The notes below the pieces were generated by a model. That model was not told the DNA's origin. It did no database searches and saw only the letters and a program-made list of their open reading frames with translations. Below are positions 48,472-57,789 of a stretch of 64,000 nt of DNA, piece by piece. The translations under genes and the position numbers were made by a program. The stretch comes from Corynebacterium tuberculostearicum SK141. GTDB taxonomy: Bacteria; Actinomycetota; Actinomycetes; Mycobacteriales; Mycobacteriaceae. Positions within the stretch are counted from its first letter, which is position 1, and every line of letters starts with the position of its first letter. The stretch lies in the NCBI RefSeq assembly GCF_000175635.1, contig NZ_ACVP01000032.1:26107-90106 (forward strand), given 5' to 3'.

Positions 48472-49725
48472 CTATCCCACCAAGTATGCCTCAAGTGCCT
48501 GCGCGAGCCATACTTGGTCCCGCTCGCCTACCATTTCTCGCGCCGAGTGCATGGACAGCATGGGCACGCCCACATCCACGGTATCGATGCCCAGACGCGT
48601 CGCCGTAATGGGACCAATGGTCGAGCCGCAGGGCACATCATTATTGCCCACAAACCGCTGCACCGGCACGCCTGCCTTCTCGCACGCTGCTTCCCACAAC
48701 GCCACCGTGGTGGCATCGGAGGCATAGCGCTGGTTGCCATTGATCTTGGTCACGGGACCCTTGCCGATGATCGGATGGTGCGTGGGATCGTGCTTGCCCA
48801 CGTAATTAGGGTGCACCGAATGCGCCGCATCGGCCGAGACACAGCTCGAGCGGGAAAACATCTGGAAGCGTTCCTCCTCATTGGCCCCCAGCGCCCGCGC
48901 CGTGCGGGTAAGAACATCCGCCAGGATGGGACCGCCTGCACCGTAGCGCGAGCTGGAGCCTACCTCTTCGTGGTCAAAGGCCATCATGACCAAGATATCC
49001 TTGCCCTGATATTCCTCGGCGGCCTTCTTCATCGCTTCCAACGAGGCATGTACGGAAGAAAGGTTATCCATGCGCCCGGCCGCGATGAACTGCTCGCCGG
49101 CGCCAAAGACTTCGCCGCGAGCAGCATCAGCCGTAATCAAGTTGAAGGAAGCAATATCTTGCTTGGCGACGCCCACCTTCTCCCCCACTACCTGCAAGAT
49201 CGATGCCTCTGGGTCACCGACGCTCAGAACCGGCTGCATGTTGTGCTGACGATCCGGCTTAAACTCATCCTTGCGGTAGAGGTGAATGGCAAGGGACGGA
49301 AGGCGCAGTACCGGGCCAGTATTGACCAGGTGTCGTGTGCCATCCTTGGTGACAATCTGCCCGGCCACGGTCAGCTCCCGGTCAAACCAGGTATGCAGTA
49401 GCGCGCCACCATAGACCTCTACTGCCACCTGCTGCCAGCCGGCCGCGGAAAAGTCCGGCGTGGGTTTCAGCACCAGGCCCGGCGAATCTGTATGGGACCC
49501 CACGATGCGGAAACCAGAATTCTTATCTGCACCCTCTGGCACGTACCATGCTGCTACCGCGCCGCCGCGCACCATGACGTGGCCGCCAGGCGCAGCGGAC
49601 CACTGCGTTCCCTCATCCTGTACCTCAAAACCCGCCGCGCTCAGCTGGCGGGATACCTCATCGGCAGCGTGGTACGAAGAAGGAGAAGCAGCAATGAAAT
49701 CTAGGAAATCTGCGGTATAACTCAT
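48472..49725 (-). CDS. M18 family aminopeptidase (aspartyl aminopeptidase)
   Basis: This 417-residue metallopeptidase has FLDFIAASPSSYHAADEV, GSHTDSPGLVLKPTP with the first metal-ligand His, DHEEVGSSSRYGAGGP with catalytic and bridging acidic residues, and the C-terminal SMHSAREMVG with the last His. It releases N-terminal acidic residues from peptides. The ATG at 49725 has AAGG directly upstream. Confidence 0.93.
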   Translation of the reverse strand: MSYTADFLDFIAASPSSYHAADEVSRQLSAAGFEVQDEGTQWSAAPGGHVMVRGGAVAAWYVPEGADKNSGFRIVGSHTDSPGLVLKPTPDFSAAGWQQVAVEVYGGALLHTWFDRELTVAGQIVTKDGTRHLVNTGPVLRLPSLAIHLYRKDEFKPDRQHNMQPVLSVGDPEASILQVVGEKVGVAKQDIASFNLITADAARGEVFGAGEQFIAAGRMDNLSSVHASLEAMKKAAEEYQGKDILVMMAFDHEEVGSSSRYGAGGPILADVLTRTARALGANEEERFQMFSRSSCVSADAAHSVHPNYVGKHDPTHHPIIGKGPVTKINGNQRYASDATTVALWEAACEKAGVPVQRFVGNNDVPCGSTIGPITATRLGIDTVDVGVPMLSMHSAREMVGERDQVWLAQALEAYLVG

Positions 49726-49771
49726 ACCTTCTAGCTTGCCACGAATCGCGCGGCGATAGGCTAGATACACC

Positions 49772-50602
49772 ATGGCTACTTCATCTACACCCCGCCCACT
49801 CGCCCTGTCGCCCTCGCGCGCCTCCGACTATAAGCAGTGCCCGCTGCTCTATCGCTTCCGCGCCATTGACAAGTTGCCCGAGCCCAAGACCATCGCGCAG
49901 GTCAAAGGAACCCTCGTGCATGCCGTCCTGGAAGAGATGCACAAACTGCCGCGCGAAGAGCGGACCTATCCCGCTGCGGTGAAGATGATTAAGCCCTCCT
50001 GGGCAGAGATGACCTCCAAGGATGATGAGCTGCTTGAGCTCGTGCCAGAAGAAGACACCTACGACTTCTTCGTCGCTGCCAGGCAACTGCTCAAAGGTTA
50101 TTTCCAGATGGAAAATCCACAAGGCTTTGATTGCCAAGAAACCGAGATGTACGTCAACACGGTCCTGCCCAATGGCGTCCCCGTCCGCGGCTTCATCGAC
50201 CGCGTGGACCGCGCACCAACCGGCGAGGTCCGGGTCGTGGACTATAAAACAGGCAAGAAGCCCCTGCCCCGCTATTCCCACGATGCACAGTTCCAGATGC
50301 GCTTTTATGCGCTGGTCTACTGGCGCATTCTAGGCACCATTCCCCACCAGTTGCGCCTGATGTATCTCAAGGTGTTGGACTCGATGTTTCTTACACCGAA
50401 CCGTGAGGAACTCGAATACTTCGAGCGCGATCTCGGCGAGCTGTGGGCCAAGATTGAGGCGGATGGGCGCGCCGGGGACTTCCGCCCGAAGCCCTCTAAG
50501 CTTTGCGGCTGGTGCGCCCACCAGGATCTCTGTCCGGAGTTTGGCGGCACTCCACCGCAGTACCCGGGCTGGCCGGGTTCCGCGGCGGACGCAAAGGACT
50601 AG
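49772..50602 (+). CDS. RecB/Cas4-like PD-(D/E)XK nuclease with Fe-S cysteine pattern
   Basis: This 276-residue stand-alone RecB-family nuclease domain has an N-terminal SPSRASDYKQCPLLYRFR (first cysteine and QxxxY-like start), GTLVHAVLEEMH, the catalytic RGFIDRVDR and VVDYKTGKKP, and a C-terminal LCGWCAHQDLCPEF. One upstream and three downstream cysteines are the 4Fe-4S arrangement of Cas4/AddB-type nucleases. A role in DNA end processing is inferred. A TAGGCT box (49757-49762) lies 9 nt before the ATG. Confidence 0.88.
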   Translation: MATSSTPRPLALSPSRASDYKQCPLLYRFRAIDKLPEPKTIAQVKGTLVHAVLEEMHKLPREERTYPAAVKMIKPSWAEMTSKDDELLELVPEEDTYDFFVAARQLLKGYFQMENPQGFDCQETEMYVNTVLPNGVPVRGFIDRVDRAPTGEVRVVDYKTGKKPLPRYSHDAQFQMRFYALVYWRILGTIPHQLRLMYLKVLDSMFLTPNREELEYFERDLGELWAKIEADGRAGDFRPKPSKLCGWCAHQDLCPEFGGTPPQYPGWPGSAADAKD

Positions 50603-50614
50603 CGCCCCACCTGC

Positions 50615-52282
50615 CTAGAAAAGGCCCGAAATGGTGCCCTGCTTATCGACGTCGATATTATTGGCCGCCGGCTTCTTCGGCAGCCCCGGCATCGTCATGA
50701 CGTTGCCCGTGAGCACGACGATAAATCCCGAACCGGTGCGCGGCAGCAATTCGCGCACGTGCAGCGTATGGCCTTCCGGCGCCCCTAGGGCGGAGGCATC
50801 GTCGCTGAAGGAGTACTGCGTCTTAGAGATCACCACGGGCAGCTTGTCCCAGCCATTGTCCTGGATGTACTTAAGATCCTTGAGCGCCTTTGCCCCGTAT
50901 TCCACACGGTCTGCGCGATAGATCTCGCGCGCGATGGTCTCGATGGAGGCCTCGATTCCCTCTTGCGGATCATAGAGCTGCGTGGCGCCTCCCTGCAGGT
51001 TCTCCAGCAAAGTCTCTGCCAGCGTGGTAGCGCCCGCGCCGCCCTCGGACCACACGTTGGCTTCCTCCAAGGCCACGCCGAAATCTTCGGCCCACTGCCG
51101 CATGAACTCGCGTTCTGCCTCGGTATCGGACCAAAAGAGGTTGAGCGCTACTACCGGTTTGATCCCGAACTTGCGCAGGTTCTCTACGTGGCGCTCTAGA
51201 TTGACTATGCCCGCCTTGAGGGCATCCAGGTTTTCCTCGGTGAGCTTATCCTTGGCCACACCGCCGTTGTATTTCTGCGAGCGGATGGTGGCAACGACCA
51301 CGGCACCGGCAACATCTAGGTCCCCAAAGCGCGCCTTGATGTCGACGAATTTCTCGCCACCTAGGTCCGAACCGAAGCCGGCCTCACTTAAGACGATATC
51401 GCCAAATTGGAGCGCGGTGTGGGTTGCCAGCAGGGAGTTGCAGCCGTGCGCAATATTGGCGAATGGCCCACCGTGCACCAAGGCCGGCACGCCGCCAAGG
51501 GTCTGTACAAGGTTGGGGTTGAGGGCATCACGCATGAGCGCTGTGAGCGCACCTTCCGCATTCAAATCACGCGCAGTAACAGGGCGCTGATCATAAGTGA
51601 AGCCGATGGTGATATCGCCGAGGCGCTTCTTTAGGTCCTCGAGGTTCGTGGCCAAGCACAAGATGGCCATGATTTCGGAGGCCGCGGTAATGGTGAAACC
51701 GGTTTCTGCAGGCACACCGTGAGCTGGCCCGCCCAGACCGGTCACCACGTTGCGCAGGGCACGGTCGTTGACGTCCATGCACCGCTGCCATGTCACGCGC
51801 CGCGGGTCGATGCCTAGGGCGTTGCCTTGGTGGATGTGGTTATCAATGATGGCGGCCAGGGTGTTGGTTGCAGAGGTAATGGCATGAAAATCGCCGGTGA
51901 AATGAAGATTGATGTCTTCCATGGGGACAATCTGTGCATAGCCGCCGCCAGCCGCGCCGCCCTTAATACCCATGACTGGTCCTTGGGAGGGCTCACGCAA
52001 GGCAACGATGGCCTTCTTGCCCAGCTGATCCAGGGCGTCGGTAAGGCCGATGAGCACGGTGGACTTGCCCTCGCCGGCAGGTGTGGGCGATACGCCGGTG
52101 ACAAGCACCAGCTTGCCCTGGTTTTCCTTGGAATAGTCCACCTTGGTGATATCTACCTTGGCTTTGGTGGTGCCGTAGGGAATCACGGCGTCGGCAGGAA
52201 TGCCCGCCTTGGCAGCAATCTCCCCAATCGGCTGCAAGAGGTGGGCTTGGGCAATTTCAACATCGGATGGCTGAGTAGTCAT
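50615..52282 (-). CDS. fhs: Formate-tetrahydrofolate ligase
   Basis: This 555-residue enzyme makes 10-formyl-tetrahydrofolate from formate, ATP and tetrahydrofolate. Motifs are the P-loop-like TPAGEGKSTVLIGLTDAL, REPSQGPVMGIKGGAAGGG and FTGDFHAITSATNTLAA, FANIAHGCNS. It joins formate use to purine and fMet synthesis. A TAGGCT box 6 nt before the ATG and a GTGA-N6-TCAC site further upstream suggest a leaderless, possibly GlxR-controlled message. Confidence 0.96.
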   Translation of the reverse strand: MTTQPSDVEIAQAHLLQPIGEIAAKAGIPADAVIPYGTTKAKVDITKVDYSKENQGKLVLVTGVSPTPAGEGKSTVLIGLTDALDQLGKKAIVALREPSQGPVMGIKGGAAGGGYAQIVPMEDINLHFTGDFHAITSATNTLAAIIDNHIHQGNALGIDPRRVTWQRCMDVNDRALRNVVTGLGGPAHGVPAETGFTITAASEIMAILCLATNLEDLKKRLGDITIGFTYDQRPVTARDLNAEGALTALMRDALNPNLVQTLGGVPALVHGGPFANIAHGCNSLLATHTALQFGDIVLSEAGFGSDLGGEKFVDIKARFGDLDVAGAVVVATIRSQKYNGGVAKDKLTEENLDALKAGIVNLERHVENLRKFGIKPVVALNLFWSDTEAEREFMRQWAEDFGVALEEANVWSEGGAGATTLAETLLENLQGGATQLYDPQEGIEASIETIAREIYRADRVEYGAKALKDLKYIQDNGWDKLPVVISKTQYSFSDDASALGAPEGHTLHVRELLPRTGSGFIVVLTGNVMTMPGLPKKPAANNIDVDKQGTISGLF

Positions 52283-52288
52283 GTTCTT

Positions 52289-52294
52289 AGCCTA
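52289..52294 (-). promoter_or_regulatory. -10 box TAGGCT, leaderless fhs
   Basis: TAGGCT on the minus strand ends 6 nt before the ATG at 52282. Confidence 0.5.
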
Positions 52295-52333
52295 CCGAGC
52301 TCGAAAGTTAAATAACCCGCAGTTTTCCAAGAA

Positions 52334-52349
52334 AGTGAAGTGAATCACT
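52334..52349. promoter_or_regulatory. GlxR/CRP-like site upstream of fhs
   Basis: AGTGA-AGTGAA-TCACT matches GTGA-N6-TCAC, the inner core of the GlxR consensus, with one mismatch at each outer position. It is centred about 60 bp upstream of the expected fhs transcription start, a usual activating position. Confidence 0.4.
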
Positions 52350-52371
52350 CTTCCTATTCACGCTGCGATCC

Positions 52372-52394
52372 AAAAAGGCGCCCTACAGGGCGCC
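52372..52394 (-). terminator. Terminator of dcuB-like gene
   Basis: On the minus strand GGCGCCC, TGTA, GGGCGCC and TTTTT form a compact intrinsic terminator 26 bp after the stop. Confidence 0.9.
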
Positions 52395-52420
52395 TTGCAG
52401 GTGGACTTGTCGTCTATCTC

Positions 52421-53728
52421 TTAAAGGATGACCAAGCCGAATGCGTAGCCCAAGAGGACAGAAACCACGATGCTGACCGTGCCTGGGATAAGGAATGGGT
52501 GGTTGAATACGGCCTTGCCGATTCGAGTCGAGCCGGTATCGTCCATCTCCACCGCTGCCAGCAGCGTTGGGTAGGTCGGCAGGATAAATAGTGCCGAGAC
52601 GGCTGGGAAAGCAGCGACTGCGGTAAGGGGGCTTACGCCCAGAGCCAGGGCTGCTGGCATCAGGGCCTTGGTCGTAGCGGCCTGCGAGTACAGCAGCGCT
52701 GCGGCGAAGAACAAGACCACCGCGAGCAGCCACGGCGAGGACTCAATAACGCTGCCAGCCATAGACTGAATATCGTCCATGTAGTGGTTGATAAGGCTGG
52801 TACCCAACCAAGCAACGCCAAGCACACAAATACATGCGGACATACCAGACTTAAATACCGGCGTATTGAGAACATCCCCCGCCGGGAACTTCGTCATCAT
52901 GACGATGATGGTGGCCGCGGTGAGCATAACCGTCATAATGGCCTCATTACGTGGCAGGGTTGGTTCTGCAATGAGACCGACCTGCTCCGAGGTCAGCGTG
53001 GCCCAGGCCATCACGATGACGATGGCTACCAGGAAAACCAGAACAGAGGCCTTGGCACCCTTCTGCGGCGCGAAGTTTTCAGCGCCTAATGGTTCCTTAA
53101 CCAAGCCCTGCGCTTTGCGTTCCTGGTACACCGGGTCATCTTCTAGTTCCTTGCCAAACTTATTAGCAATCCACGCAGCTGGGAAGATAGACAGGAACGT
53201 TGCCGGAATGACGACTGCTAGCACCTGCAAATAGCCCACTCCAGATGGTTCCAACAGGCTGGCTAGGAGTACCACTGCGGCAGAAATAGGCGAGGCACAA
53301 ATTGCCATCTGAGAGGCAACTACCGCAATGGAAAGCGGGCGTGAAGGGCGAACCTTGCCTTCTTTAGCTACCTCAACAATGACCGGCAGCGTGGAAAACG
53401 CAGTGTGGCCGGTACCGGCCAGCACCGTCATCAACCACGTAACGATGGGCGCGTAGAACGTAATCCGCTTCGGGTTCTTGCGCAGAAACTTTTCTGCGAT
53501 GTGCACCAGGTAGTCCATGCCACCAGCCCGCTGCATTGCGGCGATGGCGGCAATAACGGTCATGATGATACCGATGACGTCGAACGGGATGTCTTCCCTA
53601 GTAATGGGGACACCGGTGAGACCAAGGGCCAACACACCGAGGCCGCCGGCCATGCCGATACCAATTGAACCAATCCTCGCGCCCAAGAAAATGGCGGCGA
53701 GAACGATGACTATATGAACAATAACCAT
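52421..53728 (-). CDS. Anaerobic C4-dicarboxylate transporter (DcuA/DcuB family)
   Basis: This 435-residue membrane protein has about ten to twelve helices. The family motif GGLGVLALGLTG is near the N-terminus, with AGTGHTAFSTLPVIVEVAKE and ATTKALMPAALALGVSP. Dcu carriers exchange fumarate, aspartate or malate for succinate. The ATG at 53728 has GGAG 7 nt upstream. It lies downstream of aspA on the same strand but behind a terminator, so it is probably separately controlled; a CRP-like site sits at 53852. Confidence 0.93.
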   Translation of the reverse strand: MVIVHIVIVLAAIFLGARIGSIGIGMAGGLGVLALGLTGVPITREDIPFDVIGIIMTVIAAIAAMQRAGGMDYLVHIAEKFLRKNPKRITFYAPIVTWLMTVLAGTGHTAFSTLPVIVEVAKEGKVRPSRPLSIAVVASQMAICASPISAAVVLLASLLEPSGVGYLQVLAVVIPATFLSIFPAAWIANKFGKELEDDPVYQERKAQGLVKEPLGAENFAPQKGAKASVLVFLVAIVIVMAWATLTSEQVGLIAEPTLPRNEAIMTVMLTAATIIVMMTKFPAGDVLNTPVFKSGMSACICVLGVAWLGTSLINHYMDDIQSMAGSVIESSPWLLAVVLFFAAALLYSQAATTKALMPAALALGVSPLTAVAAFPAVSALFILPTYPTLLAAVEMDDTGSTRIGKAVFNHPFLIPGTVSIVVSVLLGYAFGLVIL

Positions 53729-53851
53729 GGACATACTCCATACGCTCTGTATGCAAACTAAGGGCACGCATCTCCACACAGAGTGCATGCCGTCCTCAAC
53801 ATCTTCTATTTTGCACCTGTCACGTCGATTTATTCACTCGAATTGTCCGTT

Positions 53852-53867
53852 TGTGTTGATTCCCACA
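53852..53867. promoter_or_regulatory. GlxR/CRP-like site upstream of dcuB-like gene
   Basis: TGTG-N8-CACA matches the outer arms of the GlxR consensus; inner positions (T for A at 5, C for T at 12) do not match. It is about 124 bp upstream of the start. The 53729-53965 region otherwise holds no gene. Confidence 0.35.
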
Positions 53868-53965
53868 TGTATTATGCGTCTCGCTATAAGATGGTCGGTA
53901 TCCTTCTCCGCATTCGCCCAGCACAGGGACGTAAAAGGAAACTAGCTACCGCCAATTCCATGCAG

Positions 53966-54033
53966 TCAAAAGACCCCCACAGCCTTCGCCAGTTTTCCTT
54001 CTCATGAAGTGAAAGTGGCAAAGACCGCGGGGG
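53966..54033 (-). terminator. Long terminator hairpin after aspA
   Basis: On the minus strand an 18-bp stem, mostly Watson-Crick with G-U pairs, runs from CCCCCGCGG to CTGTGGGGG and has a 24-nt loop. It is followed by TCTTTTG. It separates aspA from the dcuB-like gene. Confidence 0.8.
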
Positions 54034-54081
54034 CCTAAGATGCGGGGCGCTATGCCCTACTGCTTCTCAAAAGCCGCGACT

Positions 54082-55641
54082 TTAGTCCTCGTCGATGAAG
54101 AGCTGACCGCGGAACTCTGGGTGCATGAGGTTTTCAACGGACAGAACCTTGTTCAAGGTTGCCTCATCGAGCAGACCCTTCTCCAGGACGAGTTCCTTGA
54201 CGCCCTTGCCGGTCTCCAGGGACTCCTTGGCAATCAGATCGCCGTTGTGGTGGCCGATGAACGGGTTGAGGTAGGTGACGATACCGATGGAGTTTTCCAC
54301 GTAGGCACGGCAGACATCTGGGTTGGCGGTGATTCCGGTAACGCACTTTTCCTGCAGGGCATCGACGGCGTTGCCCATGATGCGAATGGACTGGAACAGT
54401 GCCTCGCCGATGACCGGCTCCATGACGTTGAGCTGCAGCTGGCCAGCCTCAGCGGCCATGGTGACGACGTGGTCATTGCCGAAGATCTTGAAGCAGGTCT
54501 GGTTCACAACCTCCGGGATAACCGGGTTAACCTTACCCGGCATGATGGAGGAGCCGGCCTGACGCGCAGGCAGGTTAATCTCAGCCAGGCCAGCGCGCGG
54601 ACCGGAAGACAGCAGGCGCAGGTCATTACAGATCTTGGCGAGCTTCATCGCTGCGCGCTTGATGGTGGCGTGCAGCAGCACGTAAGCGCCACAGTCAGAG
54701 GTTGCCTCAATGAGATCGCGGGCGGTCTTCATCTCCAGGCCGGTGACCTCAGACAGAGCTGCGGTGACCTGGTGGCGGTAGCCGGCCGGGGTGTTCACGC
54801 CGGTGCCGATTGCGGTTGCGCCCAAGTTGATCTCGAGCAGACGGCGCTGTGCATCGCGCAGCAATGCCTGCTCCTCGTTCAGGTTATTGGCAAAGCCCTT
54901 GAACTCATCACCCAAGGTCATCGGAACCGCGTCCTGAAGCTGAGTACGACCCATCTTCAGGATGTCCTGGAACTCATTGCCCTTGACCTGGAATGCGGCA
55001 CGCAGGCCATCCATGCGCTCAATGAGGTGATCAACTGCTGCGTGCAGGCCCAAGCGGAAGCCGGTCGGGTAAGCATCGTTGGTGGACTGGGACATGTTCA
55101 CATCATCATTCGGGTTGATGATGTCATAGGAGCCCTTCTCCTCACCGAGGTACTCCAGCGCGAGGTTGGCAACAACCTCGTTGGTGTTCATATTCAGCGA
55201 GGTACCAGCGCCACCCTGGAAAACGTCCAGCGGGAACTGATCCATGCAGCGACCCTCTTCCAGGATCTGGTCACAGGCCCAGATGATGGCTTCAGCTTTC
55301 TTCTTGGGCAGTACGTGCAGGCGGCGGTTTGCCATGGCGGCCGCCTTCTTGACCTGGACCATGCCGCGGATGAAGTGCGGGATGGTGTTGATGGTCACGT
55401 AAGAGATCTGGAAGTTCTCCATGGCGCGTACGGTGTGCACACCGTAGTAAGCGTCAGCGGGAACTTCCAAGGAGCCAAGAAGGTCGGTCTCGGTACGAGT
55501 CTTCTTGCTGGAGTTCTTAGGTGCCTTTTGTTCGGCCACCTTCTGCTGTGCGGCGTGAGTGGAAGTGTCAGCTTCCTTCTTCTTCACGTCCTTTGCTGCA
55601 GACTTGGTGTCCTTTTCTTCTTTCTTAGAGGACTTTGCCAT
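54082..55641 (-). CDS. aspA: Aspartate ammonia-lyase
   Basis: This 519-residue fumarase/aspartase superfamily enzyme converts aspartate to fumarate and ammonia. Signature [15 protein letters not shown] carries the mobile loop serine; [15 protein letters not shown] and [10 protein letters not shown] form the substrate site; [10 protein letters not shown] is near the C-terminus. The first 48 or so residues are a Lys/Ala/Glu-rich extension not found in E. coli AspA, although C. glutamicum AspA also has one. AAAGGAG lies 10 nt before the ATG. It follows hisG by 110 bp. Confidence 0.96.
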   Translation of the reverse strand: MAKSSKKEEKDTKSAAKDVKKKEADTSTHAAQQKVAEQKAPKNSSKKTRTETDLLGSLEVPADAYYGVHTVRAMENFQISYVTINTIPHFIRGMVQVKKAAAMANRRLHVLPKKKAEAIIWACDQILEEGRCMDQFPLDVFQGGAGTSLNMNTNEVVANLALEYLGEEKGSYDIINPNDDVNMSQSTNDAYPTGFRLGLHAAVDHLIERMDGLRAAFQVKGNEFQDILKMGRTQLQDAVPMTLGDEFKGFANNLNEEQALLRDAQRRLLEINLGATAIGTGVNTPAGYRHQVTAALSEVTGLEMKTARDLIEATSDCGAYVLLHATIKRAAMKLAKICNDLRLLSSGPRAGLAEINLPARQAGSSIMPGKVNPVIPEVVNQTCFKIFGNDHVVTMAAEAGQLQLNVMEPVIGEALFQSIRIMGNAVDALQEKCVTGITANPDVCRAYVENSIGIVTYLNPFIGHHNGDLIAKESLETGKGVKELVLEKGLLDEATLNKVLSVENLMHPEFRGQLFIDED

Positions 55642-55751
55642 GATGGCTCGGCTCCTTTGCCTATCGAGACTTATATTCGAATGAGTAACCTCAACCGCTA
55701 ATGTTAGCCACGACTGAATCTATTTGGGCCGACCCAGAAAAATCACTCCCC

Positions 55752-56597
55752 CTAAAAGCGGGCGATACGTAAATCAGAAGCCAAAATTGCTTCCGCGCCA
55801 AGTTGGGAAAGTCGGTCCATGACTTGGTTGGCTTGCTTCTTCGGAACCATCGCTCGCACTGCCACCCAGTTCTCACGCGCCAACGGCGACACCGTAGGAC
55901 CGGTTAATCCTGGAGTAATACCAGTGGCTGCGTCGAGGTTGGATTGAGCAATGTTGTAGTCGATCATCAGATAGGTGCGAGCGTGCAGAATTCCCTGAAT
56001 GCGGTCGAGCACTACCTGCTCTTCCTCGGTAACTTCTACCCCTGTGCGCTTAATGACTACAGCTTCGGACTCAATGATCGGCTCCCCGAACGGCGCTAAG
56101 CCTTGCTGACGCAAAGTAGTACCAGTTGACACGACATCAGCAATAACATCGGCAACGCCTAGCCGGATGGAGATCTCTACGGCGCCGTCCAATCGAATAA
56201 CATCGGCCTCAATCCCATGTGCGGCAAGGTTGGCGCGGACGAGATTGGGGTACGACGTCGCGATCCGCCGCCCAACCAGTTGAGAGATATCCCACTCCTC
56301 CCCCTGCGGGGCTGCGTACCGGAACGTGGAGCCGCCGAAGCCTAAAGGCAGCACTTCATCAAAGCTCGCTTTAGAGTCAAGCGCCAAGTCTCGGCCAGTG
56401 ATGCCTAGGTCTAAGACCCCGCGGGCAACATAGATGGCGATATCTTTCGGCCGCAGGAAAAAGAACTCGACCCCGTTATCGGAATCCACTACGTTGAGCG
56501 CCTTGGAATGCCCGCGGCCCTTGTAACCGGCCTCTGAAAGGATCTCCACGGCAGCTTCTGACAACGTGCCCTTATTCGGTACAGCAATCTTGATCAT
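55752..56597 (-). CDS. hisG: ATP phosphoribosyltransferase HisG (long form)
   Basis: This 281-residue first enzyme of histidine synthesis condenses ATP and PRPP. It starts [19 protein letters not shown] and has the PRPP-site region [14 protein letters not shown]. The C-terminal third (about 210-281) is the ACT-like regulatory domain for histidine feedback inhibition, as in the long form. It lies 29 bp after hisE. Confidence 0.97.
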   Translation of the reverse strand: MIKIAVPNKGTLSEAAVEILSEAGYKGRGHSKALNVVDSDNGVEFFFLRPKDIAIYVARGVLDLGITGRDLALDSKASFDEVLPLGFGGSTFRYAAPQGEEWDISQLVGRRIATSYPNLVRANLAAHGIEADVIRLDGAVEISIRLGVADVIADVVSTGTTLRQQGLAPFGEPIIESEAVVIKRTGVEVTEEEQVVLDRIQGILHARTYLMIDYNIAQSNLDAATGITPGLTGPTVSPLARENWVAVRAMVPKKQANQVMDRLSQLGAEAILASDLRIARF

Positions 56598-56626
56598 GCG
56601 GATCCTTCCATCCTGTGGGGAGTTAC

Positions 56627-56890
56627 CTAGAGGTACTTATAAAGGTCTTCAGGGGTAAGTCCGCGCTTAAGCATCATGACCTGAGTCCAATAAAGCAGCT
56701 GGGACATCTCTTCCGCCAGCTCATCGTCGGACTGATATTCGGCGGCGATCCATACTTCCCCGGCTTCTTCGATGATCTTTTTACCGATGAAATGCTCGCC
56801 TTTATCCAGCGCGGCAACGGTGTCAGAACCAGCTGGACGCTGGTCGGCCTTCTCGGCTAACTCGGTAAAAAGAGTCTCAAAGTTCTTCAC
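56627..56890 (-). CDS. hisE: Phosphoribosyl-ATP pyrophosphatase HisE
   Basis: This 87-residue all-helical MazG-type enzyme cleaves pyrophosphate from PR-ATP, the second histidine step. Metal-binding acidic motif [22 protein letters not shown] is at about residues 36-57. It is first of the hisE-hisG group that continues to aspA. Confidence 0.96.
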   Translation of the reverse strand: MKNFETLFTELAEKADQRPAGSDTVAALDKGEHFIGKKIIEEAGEVWIAAEYQSDDELAEEMSQLLYWTQVMMLKRGLTPEDLYKYL

Positions 56891-56942
56891 GCCTACCTAT
56901 TGTTCCACAGGTAGTTAGAGAATGTAGGGGAACTCTGAATTT

Positions 56943-57665
56943 CTACTGCCCCGCCGAAATCTTAGCGAACCACTCATATACGTCGGTGGCCTTAGCCCCA
57001 GCGAGATGCCGCGAATCGCGGAGGCGAGAAATTTCGGTGATCTCTGGCGGTATCTCAACCTGGTTATCATCTGGCAGCCCGATCACCGCACAGCCGGCAT
57101 CAACTGCAGCGCGCATGCCGGTTGCGGAATCTTCGAAAACTAAGCACTCTGCGGGATCTGCTCCGATGCGGCGGGCGGCTTCGCGGTACATATCCGGTGC
57201 TGGTTTGCCGGCAGGAACCTCATCCCCGCAGATAGTATCGACGAAATACTGCCGCCCCAACGCAGTGATGGCAGCGTCAGCGACATTGCGCTCGGTATTG
57301 GTAGTGACCATCATGGGCACCCCATCCGCTTTCAGCTCCTGGAGCAAGGCAGGAATTCCCGGAAAGATCTCCAACTTGCGAGCAAAAAGACCCTTGACAT
57401 AGTCAAACATCTGGGTGCGGTAACGCTCGCTGTCACCGGGTTGCAGCGTCACTCCCGCATTATCCGCGCAGATTCCCAAGGTGGTATCAAAGGTCGCGCC
57501 CACAGTAGCCAGGCGCTGGGTGGGAGTGAGCCGTTTGCCCAGCAGTTCTGAAAGATAAAACGTTGCCTCCGCCCAGAGGGGCTCCGAATTGGTGAGGGTA
57601 CCATCCATATCCCAGAAGATGGCGGCGGGCTTAGTCCGGCTGGAAGCGGCGGTGGAGTTCGACAC
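56943..57665 (-). CDS. HAD-superfamily phosphatase (beta-phosphoglucomutase-like)
   Basis: This 240-residue HAD hydrolase has motif I IFWDMDGTLTNSEPLW, motif II VTTNTER, motif III Lys in AGKPAPDMY and motif IV VFEDSATGMRAAVDAG. The helical cap between motifs I and II (about 30-100) is of the PGMB type. The substrate is unknown. The GTG at 57665 is set by a TAGCTT box 7 nt upstream; the much longer frame upstream is antisense shadow sequence. Confidence 0.88.
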   Translation of the reverse strand: MSNSTAASSRTKPAAIFWDMDGTLTNSEPLWAEATFYLSELLGKRLTPTQRLATVGATFDTTLGICADNAGVTLQPGDSERYRTQMFDYVKGLFARKLEIFPGIPALLQELKADGVPMMVTTNTERNVADAAITALGRQYFVDTICGDEVPAGKPAPDMYREAARRIGADPAECLVFEDSATGMRAAVDAGCAVIGLPDDNQVEIPPEITEISRLRDSRHLAGAKATDVYEWFAKISAGQ

Positions 57666-57672
57666 GGGAATA

Positions 57673-57678
57673 AAGCTA
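57673..57678 (-). promoter_or_regulatory. -10 box TAGCTT, leaderless HAD gene
   Basis: TAGCTT on the minus strand ends 7 nt before the GTG at 57665. Confidence 0.5.
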
Positions 57679-57789
57679 GCTTTCTCTATCAGGAAAAAGT
57701 GGCACCGTCCACGTTGGAGGCACACGGCGGTGAGCGCTAGGCTGCGCGGATGGCGCAAACTAGCACTCACTAATGCGGAAGGAAAGGAC

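Noticed and set aside
49772..50602. Cas4 protein of a CRISPR-Cas system
   Set aside because: No repeats, spacers or other cas genes are visible anywhere in the window; the gene is kept as a stand-alone RecB-like nuclease.
54040..55701. 553-residue plus-strand frame opposite aspA, longer than aspA itself
   Set aside because: AspA has all aspartase signatures and a good ribosome-binding site; the antisense product is a low-complexity Leu/Gln/Val shadow.
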